Source of the DNA: an uncultured Thalassolituus sp.
Lineage (GTDB): Bacteria > Pseudomonadota > Gammaproteobacteria > Pseudomonadales > Oceanobacteraceae
Assembly (NCBI GenBank): GCA_913054055.1
Contig: CAJXIT010000002.1
Location: 1-35,161, forward strand
Length of the DNA stretch: 35,161 nt
Direction: 5' to 3'
Part shown: in pieces, positions 18,235 through 28,375 of the stretch
Position numbering within the stretch: position 1 is the stretch's first letter
Layout: the number at the start of each line of letters is the position of its first letter
The notes under the pieces: model-generated
Database searches by the model: none
What the model saw: only the letters and a program-made list of their open reading frames with translations
What the model was told of the DNA's origin: nothing
Program-made: the position numbers and the translations under genes

Positions 18235-19248
18235 GTGAAACAACACTATTTAATAAGAAGCGGCGCACTGTCGGGGTTTGAGCATCAGGTAAAAGCCCTG
18301 AACGGGGACCCTGATTATTTACTCGCCCAATGCGGTTTGAGTTCCGAAAATCTGTCTCACCCTGACACCATGATTGCTTTTAGTACTTTGGTGGAGTTAC
18401 TGGAACTGGCCGCGGATCAATTGAACTGCCCTGACTTTGGCTTAAAACTGGGGATCAGCCAAAGCGCCGAGGCATTAGGTAGCCTGGGGATTTTGATATT
18501 GCATTGCCGTACCATTCGCGAAGCCTTAACAGGGGCTCAGCGATTTATGGCCGTTCACAGCCAAGCTGAATACTGGCGATTACAAGAATCTGAACACTTA
18601 GCCTTTGTAGAACGCTTTAGTGTCTCGCAAGACGTGAGCCATGCCCGACAATTTAAAGAACTGTCGTTTGCTGTCTGTCTAAAATTAGTGAAAACCCTAA
18701 TCAAAGGCAAGGTGAAACTGGAACGGTTAGAACTGGCCCATGCGCCGATTTCTGATGTGTCCAGTTATAAAAAACTATTTGGTTGCGACGTGTTATTTAA
18801 CCAAGAGCATGACCGCATAGTGGTTCAGCGGCATGTATTAGATTATGAAATTTTGACCTTAAGTACCGCTAATAAACAGCTTTTAGAAGCCCACTTATCA
18901 AACACACTGAAACAATATGACGATGACATTGAACGGCAAATCACCACAATCATTTTGCAAACCCTAGGCATTCAAGAGATGAGCTTGGACAACGTAGCCA
19001 ACCTGTTACAGCTCAATAAGCGCACTCTACAGCGCAGGCTGAAGGCACAAGATCTAAGCTTTAAGCACATACTGAGGGATGTACGCATTAAAACCGCTTG
19101 CTGGCACTTAGAGGCCAGCACCATGGACATCACCCTACTGTCAGAAACCTTGGGCTATAACGATGTAAGCGCTTTTTCAAAGGCTTTTAAAGCTGAAACG
19201 GGTGTCTCCCCTTTACAATGGCGACAGCTAAAAAAGGCAAAAACGTAA
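18235..19248 (+). CDS. AraC family transcriptional regulator (arabinose-binding-like N-terminus, OruR type)
   Basis: 337 aa, GTG start; C-terminal HTH ..LDNVANLLQLNKRTLQRRLKAQDLSFKHILRDVR..LSETLGYNDVSAFSKAFKAETGVSPLQWR. Confidence 0.92.
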   Translation: MKQHYLIRSGALSGFEHQVKALNGDPDYLLAQCGLSSENLSHPDTMIAFSTLVELLELAADQLNCPDFGLKLGISQSAEALGSLGILILHCRTIREALTGAQRFMAVHSQAEYWRLQESEHLAFVERFSVSQDVSHARQFKELSFAVCLKLVKTLIKGKVKLERLELAHAPISDVSSYKKLFGCDVLFNQEHDRIVVQRHVLDYEILTLSTANKQLLEAHLSNTLKQYDDDIERQITTIILQTLGIQEMSLDNVANLLQLNKRTLQRRLKAQDLSFKHILRDVRIKTACWHLEASTMDITLLSETLGYNDVSAFSKAFKAETGVSPLQWRQLKKAKT

Positions 19249-19318
19249 GACAAAAACCCTGTTTTTTAAGCTTACAGCTACATATGTCGCAAAATATGAC
19301 TTAAATCAACTAAACAGA

Positions 19319-19338
19319 TTGCAAATCATTCTTATTTA
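19319..19338. promoter_or_regulatory. Fur-box-like sequence upstream of bfd
   Basis: TTGCAAATCATTCTTATTTA, AT-rich partial match to the Fur 19-mer. Confidence 0.45.
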
Positions 19339-19378
19339 CACTAATATTTGTTTATTGATTAAGGGATCGGACATTCAA

Positions 19379-19567
19379 ATGTACATTTGTCTATGTAAAG
19401 GCATTACAGACAGCCAGATTCAAACCGCCATTGAAAAAGGCGCTGACTACAAAGCCCTGCGTGATGAACTGGGTATCGCAACCGATTGCGGCCAGTGTGG
19501 CAACTCGTGTAAAGACATGATTAAGTCGAATCAAGGTGTTCAGTTTTATAGTGCTTCTCGCTCTTAA
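19379..19567 (+). CDS. bfd: bacterioferritin-associated ferredoxin / (2Fe-2S)-binding protein
   Basis: MYICLCKGITDSQIQTAIEKGADYKALRDELGIATDCGQCGNSC: C-x-C and C-x2-C ligands of Bfd; ORF track start at 19319 is probably too early. Confidence 0.85.
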   Translation: MYICLCKGITDSQIQTAIEKGADYKALRDELGIATDCGQCGNSCKDMIKSNQGVQFYSASRS

Positions 19568-19592
19568 CCGGTAATCCTAAATCCGTTTCCGA

Positions 19593-19627
19593 AAGCCCAA
19601 GATATTGCTTATCTTGGGCTTTTTTAT
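19593..19627. terminator. intrinsic terminator downstream of bfd
   Basis: AAGCCCAAGATA-loop-TATCTTGGGCTT followed by TTTTATT. Confidence 0.9.
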
Positions 19628-19642
19628 TGGTGGTTGATTTAT

Positions 19643-19786
19643 GCACAAGGCCAGCCCTCTGGCCGATTCATATGCCGATTCATCGCGCACGGGGTGCACT
19701 CGTACGAGGCCAGCCCCCTGGCCGATTCAGTATGCCGTTTCATCGCGCACGGTGTGCGCTCGTACGAGGTCAGCCCCTGACCGATT
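19643..19786. repeat. tandem BIME-like REP array, 59-60 bp period
   Basis: AGG(C/T)CAG hairpins start at 19648, 19707 and 19767; each unit joined by CTCGTACGAG to an oppositely oriented GCGCAC..GTGC hairpin. Confidence 0.8.
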
Positions 19787-19837
19787 CCCCGCCATCTAAT
19801 CATTCATGTTAAACTGGCCAAAAGGAGTTCCTCACCC

Positions 19838-20572
19838 ATGGCCAAGTCCATTTTCAAAACCTACGACCAATACGGCACCATCGAGGTATTGGACAGTGGC
19901 GCTAAACGTTATTTAACCTTTGGTAACGAACACGAACAAAGCCTACAAGTTAAAGCCACCCCACATATTCCTCAGCACGAATATGGCCGCGCCATTATGC
20001 TAAGCCTATTGTTCTGCCAACCAAAATCCGTTTGTATTATGGGCCTGGGGGGCGGCACGCTGACGCAAGCATTTTTACATGCGCTGCCTGATGCAGACAT
20101 TCACACCGTTGAATTGCGAAGCATGGTGGTGAAAGTGGCTAAACGCTTCTTTCAAATAGATAAACACACTCATCTGAATATTCATAACCAAGATGCCAAT
20201 GACTTTTTAGGCGAGACTCAACAACAATTTGATATTTTAGTCGCGGATATTTATTTACAAGATGGCATTGATCACGGTCAGTTACAGGCCGATTTTATCA
20301 AAAAATCAGAACGGGTTTTATCGGATACTGGCTGGTTGGTTTTAAACTACTGGCTGGATCATGATCTCAGCCCTGCCCTTTTAGAGCAGTTGCAAGCAAG
20401 CTTTGAATGCTTGTATGTGTGTAATAGTGGCGGTGGCAATACAATTATTTTTGCAGGAAAAACTCAACCACCAGCGGATTATTTAGATAAGACCAAGGTT
20501 AAGCCTTTGGCTAAAACCTTGGGGTTTTCATTAAATTACTATTTAAAGCGATTACGAGCGTTTACTGCGTAA
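19838..20572 (+). CDS. spermidine synthase-like methyltransferase fold protein
   Basis: 244 aa; VCIMGLGGGTLTQAFLHALPDADIHTVELRSMVVKVAKRFF, DILVADIYLQDG. Confidence 0.85.
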   Translation: MAKSIFKTYDQYGTIEVLDSGAKRYLTFGNEHEQSLQVKATPHIPQHEYGRAIMLSLLFCQPKSVCIMGLGGGTLTQAFLHALPDADIHTVELRSMVVKVAKRFFQIDKHTHLNIHNQDANDFLGETQQQFDILVADIYLQDGIDHGQLQADFIKKSERVLSDTGWLVLNYWLDHDLSPALLEQLQASFECLYVCNSGGGNTIIFAGKTQPPADYLDKTKVKPLAKTLGFSLNYYLKRLRAFTA

Positions 20573-22339
20573 TCGTATGGCAAAGATCATAGCAAAGGCC
20601 ATTAAATAAAACGGATCCATTGCACCACTTTTTCCACTACGCGCTATGACTATTTCTGGAGCATTAGGGTCAACGTATTCTTCGTTATCACCTGAGCCAA
20701 CACTTCCGATTGATGTTTCTAATTTCATAGCGGAAGTATCAGAAACATTAAACGTTTCTAATTGGTTACACGATGACTCACTTGCATCATTGGCAGGCAA
20801 TTCGGTACAAACACGTAAGTTTGTTAAATAAGCCGCATCTTCACCTGTGCTAATCGAATCATCTTTAATATAGATAAACTGAATGCGATTAACGTCGTCA
20901 GGCAAGTCAATACTGGTTGTTTGCCAATCATTGGTGGTGACAAGGTAACTTTGATTTTCATTAACGGTAACCAACAAAACATCAGACCCTGTCTCGGCGT
21001 CTACTCGGCTGTCGAATTTTAAATATAAATCTCCACTATCGGGGCCTTTAACATAAGTTAATAATATTGATCGCTCTTCGTGAGTTATTACACCAGAGCG
21101 CAATACCGTGCCTTTTTCAGTGTCTTTTACTTCAAACCAAGGCTCTGCATGTTCTGTATTTTCATTGGTGCCACTGTAAAACTCCCATGCCACACCAAGT
21201 GCATCGGTTTCTAAGTCGTATAATACTTTTGAGTTTAATCGAATACCAAAATCTTCACCGCCTGCATTTAAAACAAGTTCGTCATTATGCTCACCTAAAA
21301 AGCTGCCTACGGCATTAATCTCAATGTCGGTTTGTGAGTTTGCAGGGACGGTTAAACTGGATGTTGAAACAGGGTATTCAAAAAAGTGATCTTCACCGGA
21401 TGACATGCTGGCACTGTTAATGGTTTGAGATACATTACCACTGTTAATCATTTGATAGCTTTCAGGTTTTTTGCGGCCGTAACCTAAGAAACCAATTTTA
21501 TTTGGGCCAACAAGGCTTAATCCAGTTTGGCGCTCTTCAATCCAATCTAAAAAAGCACCCACTTCTGTGTAAGCACCAAAACTTCCTGAAACGCCACAGC
21601 CTCGACCCCAGCTAACCACCCCTGTTAAGACCCAGTTTCCAGTATCATCAAGCATCATTGGGCCGCCACTGTCACCCTGACAAGAATCTTTTCCGCCGCC
21701 TACTTCTCCGGCACAAATCAGCTTGTCCCAGTAGCCCGAAAAAGGTTGCCCATAGGTACTTAAGCAAACAGAATCGGCCTGAAAACTCACATCCACTTCT
21801 AACAAGTTTATGGGGCTGCTATTAAAATTGCCGTCTTCAGTTAAACCCCAGCCAATGACTCTAACCGAGTCATTTTGCGCCAAAGCCTGATTCGCAGCAC
21901 TATCAATTAAGGATATGGGTGTCTTTGTTGAAGCCGTAGACAACTTAATAATGGCCAGGTCACTGCCTAGAGTATCTGTATTGTAATCATGATGAATCGC
22001 GAACCACTCTGCCGTGCGCTCCTCACCTGGAGTGCCATCCACCTGGTTAGTGGCTCCAATATACATTTTAAAACTGGTAAAGCTTTCATCTTCTAAACAA
22101 TGGGCAGCGGTGATGACCCATTCACTGCTAATTAAGGAGCCACCACAGAAGTGATAGCTTTGACCGTTTGATTGAATCTTTTGCAAACTCACCATCCAAG
22201 GGTAAGTTTCCGTGGTATCCGTACCACCAATAATGCGGGCATTCACACCTGTGAAATCTGATTTATCATCCTGTGCATGTGATAATCCGCTGAAAATCAC
22301 CGTCATTATGACTAAAAGTACGAAACGTAATGAGTCCAT
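20552..22339 (-). CDS. secreted trypsin-like (S1) serine protease with C-terminal anchor-like tail
   Basis: IIGGTDTTETYPWMVSLQ, ITAAHC, DLAIIKL, CQGDSGGP; tail SGKSGAMDPFYLMAFAMIFAIRLRSKRS. Confidence 0.92.
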   Translation of the reverse strand: MDSLRFVLLVIMTVIFSGLSHAQDDKSDFTGVNARIIGGTDTTETYPWMVSLQKIQSNGQSYHFCGGSLISSEWVITAAHCLEDESFTSFKMYIGATNQVDGTPGEERTAEWFAIHHDYNTDTLGSDLAIIKLSTASTKTPISLIDSAANQALAQNDSVRVIGWGLTEDGNFNSSPINLLEVDVSFQADSVCLSTYGQPFSGYWDKLICAGEVGGGKDSCQGDSGGPMMLDDTGNWVLTGVVSWGRGCGVSGSFGAYTEVGAFLDWIEERQTGLSLVGPNKIGFLGYGRKKPESYQMINSGNVSQTINSASMSSGEDHFFEYPVSTSSLTVPANSQTDIEINAVGSFLGEHNDELVLNAGGEDFGIRLNSKVLYDLETDALGVAWEFYSGTNENTEHAEPWFEVKDTEKGTVLRSGVITHEERSILLTYVKGPDSGDLYLKFDSRVDAETGSDVLLVTVNENQSYLVTTNDWQTTSIDLPDDVNRIQFIYIKDDSISTGEDAAYLTNLRVCTELPANDASESSCNQLETFNVSDTSAMKLETSIGSVGSGDNEEYVDPNAPEIVIARSGKSGAMDPFYLMAFAMIFAIRLRSKRS

Positions 22340-22590
22340 CTACTGCTGTTCCTAAAGCCCAAATGGGCATTGTCTTATTCTATTGCGCTCAGTATAAAGT
22401 AGAGCATTAGGCTTTGTCGTTAATTCATTAGGGCTAAAAGTGAAACAAAAGTTCAATATCAGAACCATTACTCACTATACGGGCGGGTCTTGAGGATGGA
22501 TCTTAGAAAGCCTCAATAGAAGAGGTGTAATAGGAGAGATTCTGTCAGCACATGCGGGCATGCCTATTCAGGCCAGCACACTTTAGGTAT

Positions 22591-24474
22591 TCATGGGTGT
22601 CTACGTCGAACCAGCCCCATCAAAGCTATTAATGATAACCAAGCTAAACTGCCTCCGCTTAACCGTGCGGCTGGAGGTCGATTATCACCATATTCCACAT
22701 CACTACTGCTTCGGCTAGCGTATTCAATTGGGTAATCACTGTAATCTTGAAGCGTACACACGGACTCCCAAGTGTCAGTGGGAAGAGGATCGTCTGCAGA
22801 TGCGATATCAGCCTCACTGGAATAGGCAGCAGCAGATGAGCAGGTTGCCTCTACAGAAGGGTCAGTACAAATTCTAAAGTTATCCAAATAAGCAGCGTCA
22901 TCTCCACTGCTTAAGCTGCTGTCCTTGTAATATAGATGCATGACATGATTAATGTCTTCAGGTAACGCCACACTATAACTTTTCCAACTATCATTCATGC
23001 CTGCATATAGAAGGCTGTCTGGATTCACACGCTCTTCATTAATGTATAAATATAATGCATCCAATGAATACGCCGTCACACTGCTGTCTACTTTCGCATC
23101 GAATTTTAAATAATGAGGATCATCACTACCTGAACCAGCTAGATAGGTTAACAACACGGATCGTTGGCCATGGCTGATTTGACCTGATTTCAAAACCGAA
23201 GCATTACGATCGTCATCGGCCACAGTAGTCGCTTGCCAAGCTTGAGCATGTTCCGAGAAGCCAAAAGTACCACTGTATACGGCCCAATCAACATCTAAAG
23301 CTTGCGCACCAATTTGATTTAAAACTTTACTATTTAACCCTTGATGCACAATTTCGCCCCCAATATTAAATTGCATATCGCCATTAAATTCACCAACAGC
23401 ATAACCCGTTGCATTGACTTTAAACGTACACGCATAACCTGCAGGGATGGCGTCTCCTAGTAACCAGTTTTCGGCATCAATGGAAAACGTATTTAAATAA
23501 GATTGCTCAATGGATTTATCCGTCACGGCTGCATTCTCAGAGCCCAAGTTCATAATGGTATAGGTTTGTGCTTTGCTTTTACCTTCACCTAAAAATCCAA
23601 TTTTTTCAGGACCCAAAATAGTGACACCATTTCTGCGTTGCGCTATCCAGCTCTCAAACGCAGGCACTTCTGTATAGGCACCGTATTTACCAGCTTGAGC
23701 ACAGCCACTTCCCCAGCTCACTAACCCTGCCAGTCCCCACTCACCATTGGCTTGAACCACAATTGGGCCACCACTGTCACCTTGGCAAGCATCTTTACCG
23801 CCAGATGGTTCGCCTGCACAAAAACTTCTTTCCCAGTATCCGTTTAATCCCAAAGAGCCGTATGTGGATTCACACACACTGTCTCGCTGATAACTGACAT
23901 CAACCTGCTGTAATTCATATGAAAAGCTTTGGCTGACACCTTCTTCTGTTAACCCCCAGCCCAACACTCGCATCTGCTCATTTTGGCTTAAGCCATTACG
24001 AGACGCTTGATCAATAATTTTAATGGGGGTTTTAGAAGAAGCACGGTCTAACTTGATAATGGCAATATCGCTGTAAAAGCGATTGGAGTCATAATCGTGA
24101 TGAGTTTGTATCCAACTGGCGCTACGAAATTCTGCCCCGCTGGCTGAGCCTAAATTTTTTGCACCAATCAATAAAGATAATTGGCTAGCTTCAGTATCTT
24201 CTAAACAATGGGCAGCGGTTAACACCCAATAGCGTCCGATCAAAACACCACCACAGAAATGCCCTCCTTTCTGAATAGATACCATCCAAGGGTAACTCTG
24301 ATCGGTATCGCCACCACCTATAATTCGAGAAACAATTCCGGTGGGCGATGAATCACTAGCCGTGAATGAAACACGGCTCTGTTCATTGTTTTGTGAAACG
24401 ATATCCGCTGAATTTGCTACCAATGAAGCAAAAAATAGAGGGAATAAAAACACAACTGCTAAATACGTTTTCAT
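22591..24474 (-). CDS. secreted trypsin-like (S1) serine protease with GlyGly-CTERM-like tail, paralogue of 20552-22339
   Basis: IIGGGDTDQSYPWMVSIQ, LTAAHC, DIAIIKL, CQGDSGGP; tail SGGSLAWLSLIALMGLVRRRHP. Confidence 0.93.
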   Translation of the reverse strand: MKTYLAVVFLFPLFFASLVANSADIVSQNNEQSRVSFTASDSSPTGIVSRIIGGGDTDQSYPWMVSIQKGGHFCGGVLIGRYWVLTAAHCLEDTEASQLSLLIGAKNLGSASGAEFRSASWIQTHHDYDSNRFYSDIAIIKLDRASSKTPIKIIDQASRNGLSQNEQMRVLGWGLTEEGVSQSFSYELQQVDVSYQRDSVCESTYGSLGLNGYWERSFCAGEPSGGKDACQGDSGGPIVVQANGEWGLAGLVSWGSGCAQAGKYGAYTEVPAFESWIAQRRNGVTILGPEKIGFLGEGKSKAQTYTIMNLGSENAAVTDKSIEQSYLNTFSIDAENWLLGDAIPAGYACTFKVNATGYAVGEFNGDMQFNIGGEIVHQGLNSKVLNQIGAQALDVDWAVYSGTFGFSEHAQAWQATTVADDDRNASVLKSGQISHGQRSVLLTYLAGSGSDDPHYLKFDAKVDSSVTAYSLDALYLYINEERVNPDSLLYAGMNDSWKSYSVALPEDINHVMHLYYKDSSLSSGDDAAYLDNFRICTDPSVEATCSSAAAYSSEADIASADDPLPTDTWESVCTLQDYSDYPIEYASRSSSDVEYGDNRPPAARLSGGSLAWLSLIALMGLVRRRHP

Positions 24475-24658
24475 TATATAAAAAGAGCCTACCTATCTTC
24501 TTTCTAATAAGAGTAAGTATAGGCACAGGCGCCGAAAGCGATTGGAATTCACTATTCGGTTTTGTCATAACAAAATTTTGCTTATAGCTCGGTAACACTG
24601 AAATGACCTGCTAAGCTAAAAGTAGGTATATATTTAATGACGCAAATTGGATGCTGTT

Positions 24659-25423
24659 ATGCCACTGCTTTTAATTCTTATGGTTTCTTTAACACTCGCT
24701 GGCTGCGGCAGTGATAGTGAAGGCGGCTCAGCTGAGTTTAACGGTTTATGGACAGGCACCATTACTGAGACGGTGGGTGCAACCGACACAGAGTTCGCGG
24801 TGTTTTTATTATTTGACGGACCCAATGTATTTGTTTTAAGAGAAGATGAAGCCCTCATTGGCGACTATGAAGACGAAGGCAATGGACACTTAACCATAGA
24901 CAGTGAAGTCTTCAGCTATGCCACCCCTGATACAGACAATAATGTTTATGTAGGTGTACGCAGTAATTCTCGCATTGAAATCGAATCCCTTTTTGCTACA
25001 GAAATCACACTTTACGGTACCTATGAAGCCACTTCTAGAACAGGCAGCATGAGCTTAGATTTAGATACAGGTTTAGTCGATGACATCAACATTGAACGGG
25101 TGACTGGCACTTGGGAAACAACGGATTCAGTTTTATACATTAATGACTTAGGCGGGTTTATCGGCAATGGCAATGATTGCCGTTGGGAAGGTGATATTAC
25201 GGGTTTAAGTAATACTTTTTTGAAATTAAACATTGAGCGTCAAGGGGCTGGATGCGATACCTTTTTACAGCCAGAAAACAGTTTAGTAGAAGGCTTAGCC
25301 TTTATTGATGGCGAAGGTTCTTTACACTTTTTAGTTCACGACAATAACAATCTGCTTTGGCAACAATTTGATGCGGCTGCCGCTACGGCCGTGGTTGTCG
25401 AAGAGGAAGGCGCTGCCGAATAA
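24659..25423 (+). CDS. hypothetical lipoprotein
   Basis: Lipobox LTLAGC after hydrophobic N-terminus; ORF track start is a TTG at 24647, the ATG at 24659 gives a better signal peptide. Confidence 0.7.
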   Translation: MPLLLILMVSLTLAGCGSDSEGGSAEFNGLWTGTITETVGATDTEFAVFLLFDGPNVFVLREDEALIGDYEDEGNGHLTIDSEVFSYATPDTDNNVYVGVRSNSRIEIESLFATEITLYGTYEATSRTGSMSLDLDTGLVDDINIERVTGTWETTDSVLYINDLGGFIGNGNDCRWEGDITGLSNTFLKLNIERQGAGCDTFLQPENSLVEGLAFIDGEGSLHFLVHDNNNLLWQQFDAAAATAVVVEEEGAAE

Positions 25424-25456
25424 TACTATCCGGCTGTTTCACTTGCGTTAACAATG

Positions 25457-26113
25457 TCACTCTACATTTGGAAAGTAAGTGGGCTCATCCCCCTCTTTCC
25501 AAGCGGGGTATTTTTTCATAATCCCCACAAACAGCTCACCTTCTAATAAACCATTCAGCCATTGCCTCAAATTATGGTATTGCTTTTGTTGATCAAACCA
25601 CTTCTTATCTACATGGGCAAACTGCCGCACGAAAGGAAAAACTGCAATATCCGCCAGAGTCATCTGATTACCCATTAAAAACGTATGATCAGATAACTTG
25701 TCTTCAAGTTGAGCTAAGAAGCCTTTAGCTTTTTCTCGGTAATACTCTTCATCCTGTTCAAATCGATCAGAATATTTATAGCGATCCAATGCCCACTTAA
25801 AGTCCCCGTCATTTTCAGAAATTAATGCATCGGATTCAGCTTGAATACTTTCAGCATACATGGTTTCAGATAATTCAGTATTGAGTGAAAATGCCCAGCG
25901 AGCAATATCAATACTCTCATCAATGATCTGACCGCTATTAAGTTGCAGTACAGGCACGGTTGCTTTTGGACTTATTTTTATCATGGATTGAGGTTTATCT
26001 TTTAAAACCACCTCACGCAATTCTAATTCACCATTAGGTAAACATAATTGAATGGCCAAGCGTGCACGCATGGCATAAGGGCAACGACGAAAGGAATACA
26101 GAGTGCCTAACAA
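25457..26113 (-). CDS. glutathione S-transferase family protein
   Basis: 218 aa; LYSFRRCPYAMRARLAIQL, SPKATVPVLQL, C-terminal MGNQMTLADIAVFPFVRQF. Confidence 0.92.
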   Translation of the reverse strand: MLGTLYSFRRCPYAMRARLAIQLCLPNGELELREVVLKDKPQSMIKISPKATVPVLQLNSGQIIDESIDIARWAFSLNTELSETMYAESIQAESDALISENDGDFKWALDRYKYSDRFEQDEEYYREKAKGFLAQLEDKLSDHTFLMGNQMTLADIAVFPFVRQFAHVDKKWFDQQKQYHNLRQWLNGLLEGELFVGIMKKYPAWKEGDEPTYFPNVE

Positions 26114-26222
26114 GATAGAAATCCAAAGAAATAGTTTAACACTTTGGATTTTAACATAAGTTTACGGGATAGATGAGGTACTTCGTGAATGCAGTACTCC
26201 TTAATTTGAATAAAGTATTGCT

Positions 26223-26546
26223 CTAACGCACTAGCTTATCCAGCTTGCCTTCAACACCATCCCACTCATCGGCATCATTTAGCTTATCTTTCATCTCTGT
26301 GATGTTTGGCCAAACTTCAGCCAGCTCTGCATTTAATTCAATGAATGCTTCTTGCCCTGCTGGTAATTCATCATCTGCAAAAATCGCTTCAGCCGGACAT
26401 TCAGGTTCACACAATGCGCAATCAATGCATTCGTCGGGGTGAATCACCAGAAAGTTTGTGCCTTCGTAAAAACAATCCACTGGGCAGACTTCGACGCAGT
26501 CGGTGTATTTACACTTAATACAATTTTCGGTTACAACAAAAGTCAT
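26223..26546 (-). CDS. fdxA: ferredoxin FdxA ([3Fe-4S][4Fe-4S] type)
   Basis: 107 aa; [55 protein letters not shown]. Confidence 0.95.
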   Translation of the reverse strand: MTFVVTENCIKCKYTDCVEVCPVDCFYEGTNFLVIHPDECIDCALCEPECPAEAIFADDELPAGQEAFIELNAELAEVWPNITEMKDKLNDADEWDGVEGKLDKLVR

Positions 26547-26612
26547 GTTTCAATCTCTTATTAAAATAAGGGCCCTGCAAAACATGACCCTTTACCTCTT
26601 ATTTGCTTAAAC

Positions 26613-28289
26613 TTAAGCTGCCTCTGTTTTTGTGCCGTCTTCTGGCTTGGCTTCTTGTTTTGGTTCTTGGTAGTTTTTAAACAACGCCATAACCTGCTTA
26701 CCGTTCTTCAAACCTAGCAAGCACATGGTGCTCATTACACCGCCCATCAATGCACCACCCACACCAGCGGTCATGGCATCCGACCCAGTTAAATATAGGT
26801 TTTTAATAGGCATTTGTGGATGCAAGCACGATTCTTTAAAACGCTCAACAAAGTGATCAAGGGCCAACATTTCACCACCACTGTTCTTTTGATACCAGTT
26901 GGTAGAAAGTGGCGTAGACAATTCTGAATAAACCAGTTTGTCACGTAACTGCGGGTGGCGTTCGAATAATTTTTCCATTAAACGGTCTGATAAATCTTTT
27001 TTAAATGCTTCGTAATCTTCTCCACGCTGCTGCCATTCAGTGCCATCCCATTTTTCAAACCACTCCATTTGTGCAGGGGTAACAATTTCAACCGTTGATT
27101 TACCCGGAAAGCGATTTTCCCAGTCAGGATCTTTCGATGATGGGAATGAAATATAAACCAAAGGAAATTCTGCATTGGGATCTTTACGGTAAGCATCAAG
27201 ATTCTTCTCGTGATCCCCATCAGGGTAAATCCAAAGGTTGGCATTGCTTAACCCTAATTCTTCAGATGTGCCATTAAATCCAGCGTAGATACCTAAATGC
27301 GCGCTTGAACGGTATAAGTTCTTTTTCCAGCTTTCTACATTGTGTTTCTTTTTAGACGCTTCAGGCAATAACTTTTCAATGGTATTCATAAAGCCGGCGT
27401 TAGTGAAAACCGTGTCAGCAAAAATTTCACTGCCGTCGGCCATGCGCACCCCTTTTGCCACATTGTTCTCTACAATGATTTCTTCCACATCGGCATAGGT
27501 GAACACTTCACCACCGGATTTTTGAATCGTTGGAATAATGGTACGTGCAATATCCGCCGCGCCGCCCACTGGGTATGCGCCACCGGCTAAGTAATGCTTG
27601 GCTATTAATGCGTGCATTAAAAAAGAAGCGTCACGGGGCGTTTGACCATAGTTACCCCACTGCCCTGTTAATACTGAAATTAACTCTTGGTTTTGTGTCA
27701 TGCCCTCAAGTACTTCACGGGTATTTTTGAAAAATTCCTTAGATACTAAAAACGGGCGAATCAAGTTGTAGCACTTGCTCATCCATTTAGGCATGGCCTG
27801 GCCGGCAAAAAACTTAGGGGTTTCAGAACTGATTTTGCGGATCAACTGAACGTAGTCCGTGATCATTTGGCGATCTTCAGGAAAATGTTTGCTGAGCTCA
27901 TTTATGAAATTTTCGCGGCCTGCAACAAAGTGAAACTCTTTATCTTTAAGGATAATTTTGTCATACACCTCATCCATAGGAGCCCACTTTAAGCGCCCTT
28001 CACTGATCACATCAAACATGCGCTTCATGGTAGATGGCTTATGCACTTCACCTATGTAGTGCACACCCACATCCCATTCAAAGCCTTCTCGCTCATAGGC
28101 ATGGGTGTATCCGCCGGCCGTATAGTGCTGTTCTAACACACAAACTTTTTTACCCAATAACGACAACAAAGCAGCATTGGTCAATCCACCGATACCAGAA
28201 CCCACGACGATGGCGTCATAATGATCATCAGCACGACCTGGGCGATAACGCTTACCTGTGCGGACTTTTACCTTTTTAGCTTTAGCCAT
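26613..28289 (-). CDS. FAD/NAD(P)-dependent oxidoreductase (phytoene desaturase / retinol saturase-like)
   Basis: 558 aa; DAIVVGSGIGGLTNAALLSLLGKKVCVLEQHYTAGGYTHAYEREGFEWDVGVHY; C-term NLYLTGSDAMTAGVGGALMGGV. Confidence 0.9.
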   Translation of the reverse strand: MAKAKKVKVRTGKRYRPGRADDHYDAIVVGSGIGGLTNAALLSLLGKKVCVLEQHYTAGGYTHAYEREGFEWDVGVHYIGEVHKPSTMKRMFDVISEGRLKWAPMDEVYDKIILKDKEFHFVAGRENFINELSKHFPEDRQMITDYVQLIRKISSETPKFFAGQAMPKWMSKCYNLIRPFLVSKEFFKNTREVLEGMTQNQELISVLTGQWGNYGQTPRDASFLMHALIAKHYLAGGAYPVGGAADIARTIIPTIQKSGGEVFTYADVEEIIVENNVAKGVRMADGSEIFADTVFTNAGFMNTIEKLLPEASKKKHNVESWKKNLYRSSAHLGIYAGFNGTSEELGLSNANLWIYPDGDHEKNLDAYRKDPNAEFPLVYISFPSSKDPDWENRFPGKSTVEIVTPAQMEWFEKWDGTEWQQRGEDYEAFKKDLSDRLMEKLFERHPQLRDKLVYSELSTPLSTNWYQKNSGGEMLALDHFVERFKESCLHPQMPIKNLYLTGSDAMTAGVGGALMGGVMSTMCLLGLKNGKQVMALFKNYQEPKQEAKPEDGTKTEAA

Positions 28290-28328
28290 GTTGCCTTCCT
28301 TTAAATAGTGATTTGCTGCTCAATCCTC

Positions 28329-28348
28329 ATATGCAACAAATTGCATAA
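28329..28348. promoter_or_regulatory. palindromic candidate PadR operator, site 1
   Basis: ATATGCA-ACAAAT-TGCATAA in the divergent oxidoreductase/padR promoter region. Confidence 0.6.
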
Positions 28349-28375
28349 TTCCGTCAGAATACCACTGAATTTCAG

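Noticed and set aside
19643-19786. CRISPR array
   Set aside because: Units are directly adjacent palindromic REPs with no unique spacers and no cas genes in the window.
19627-19812. 61-aa ORF with repeated RARGALVRGQPP
   Set aside because: Translation of the REP array; the repeat structure explains it without a protein.
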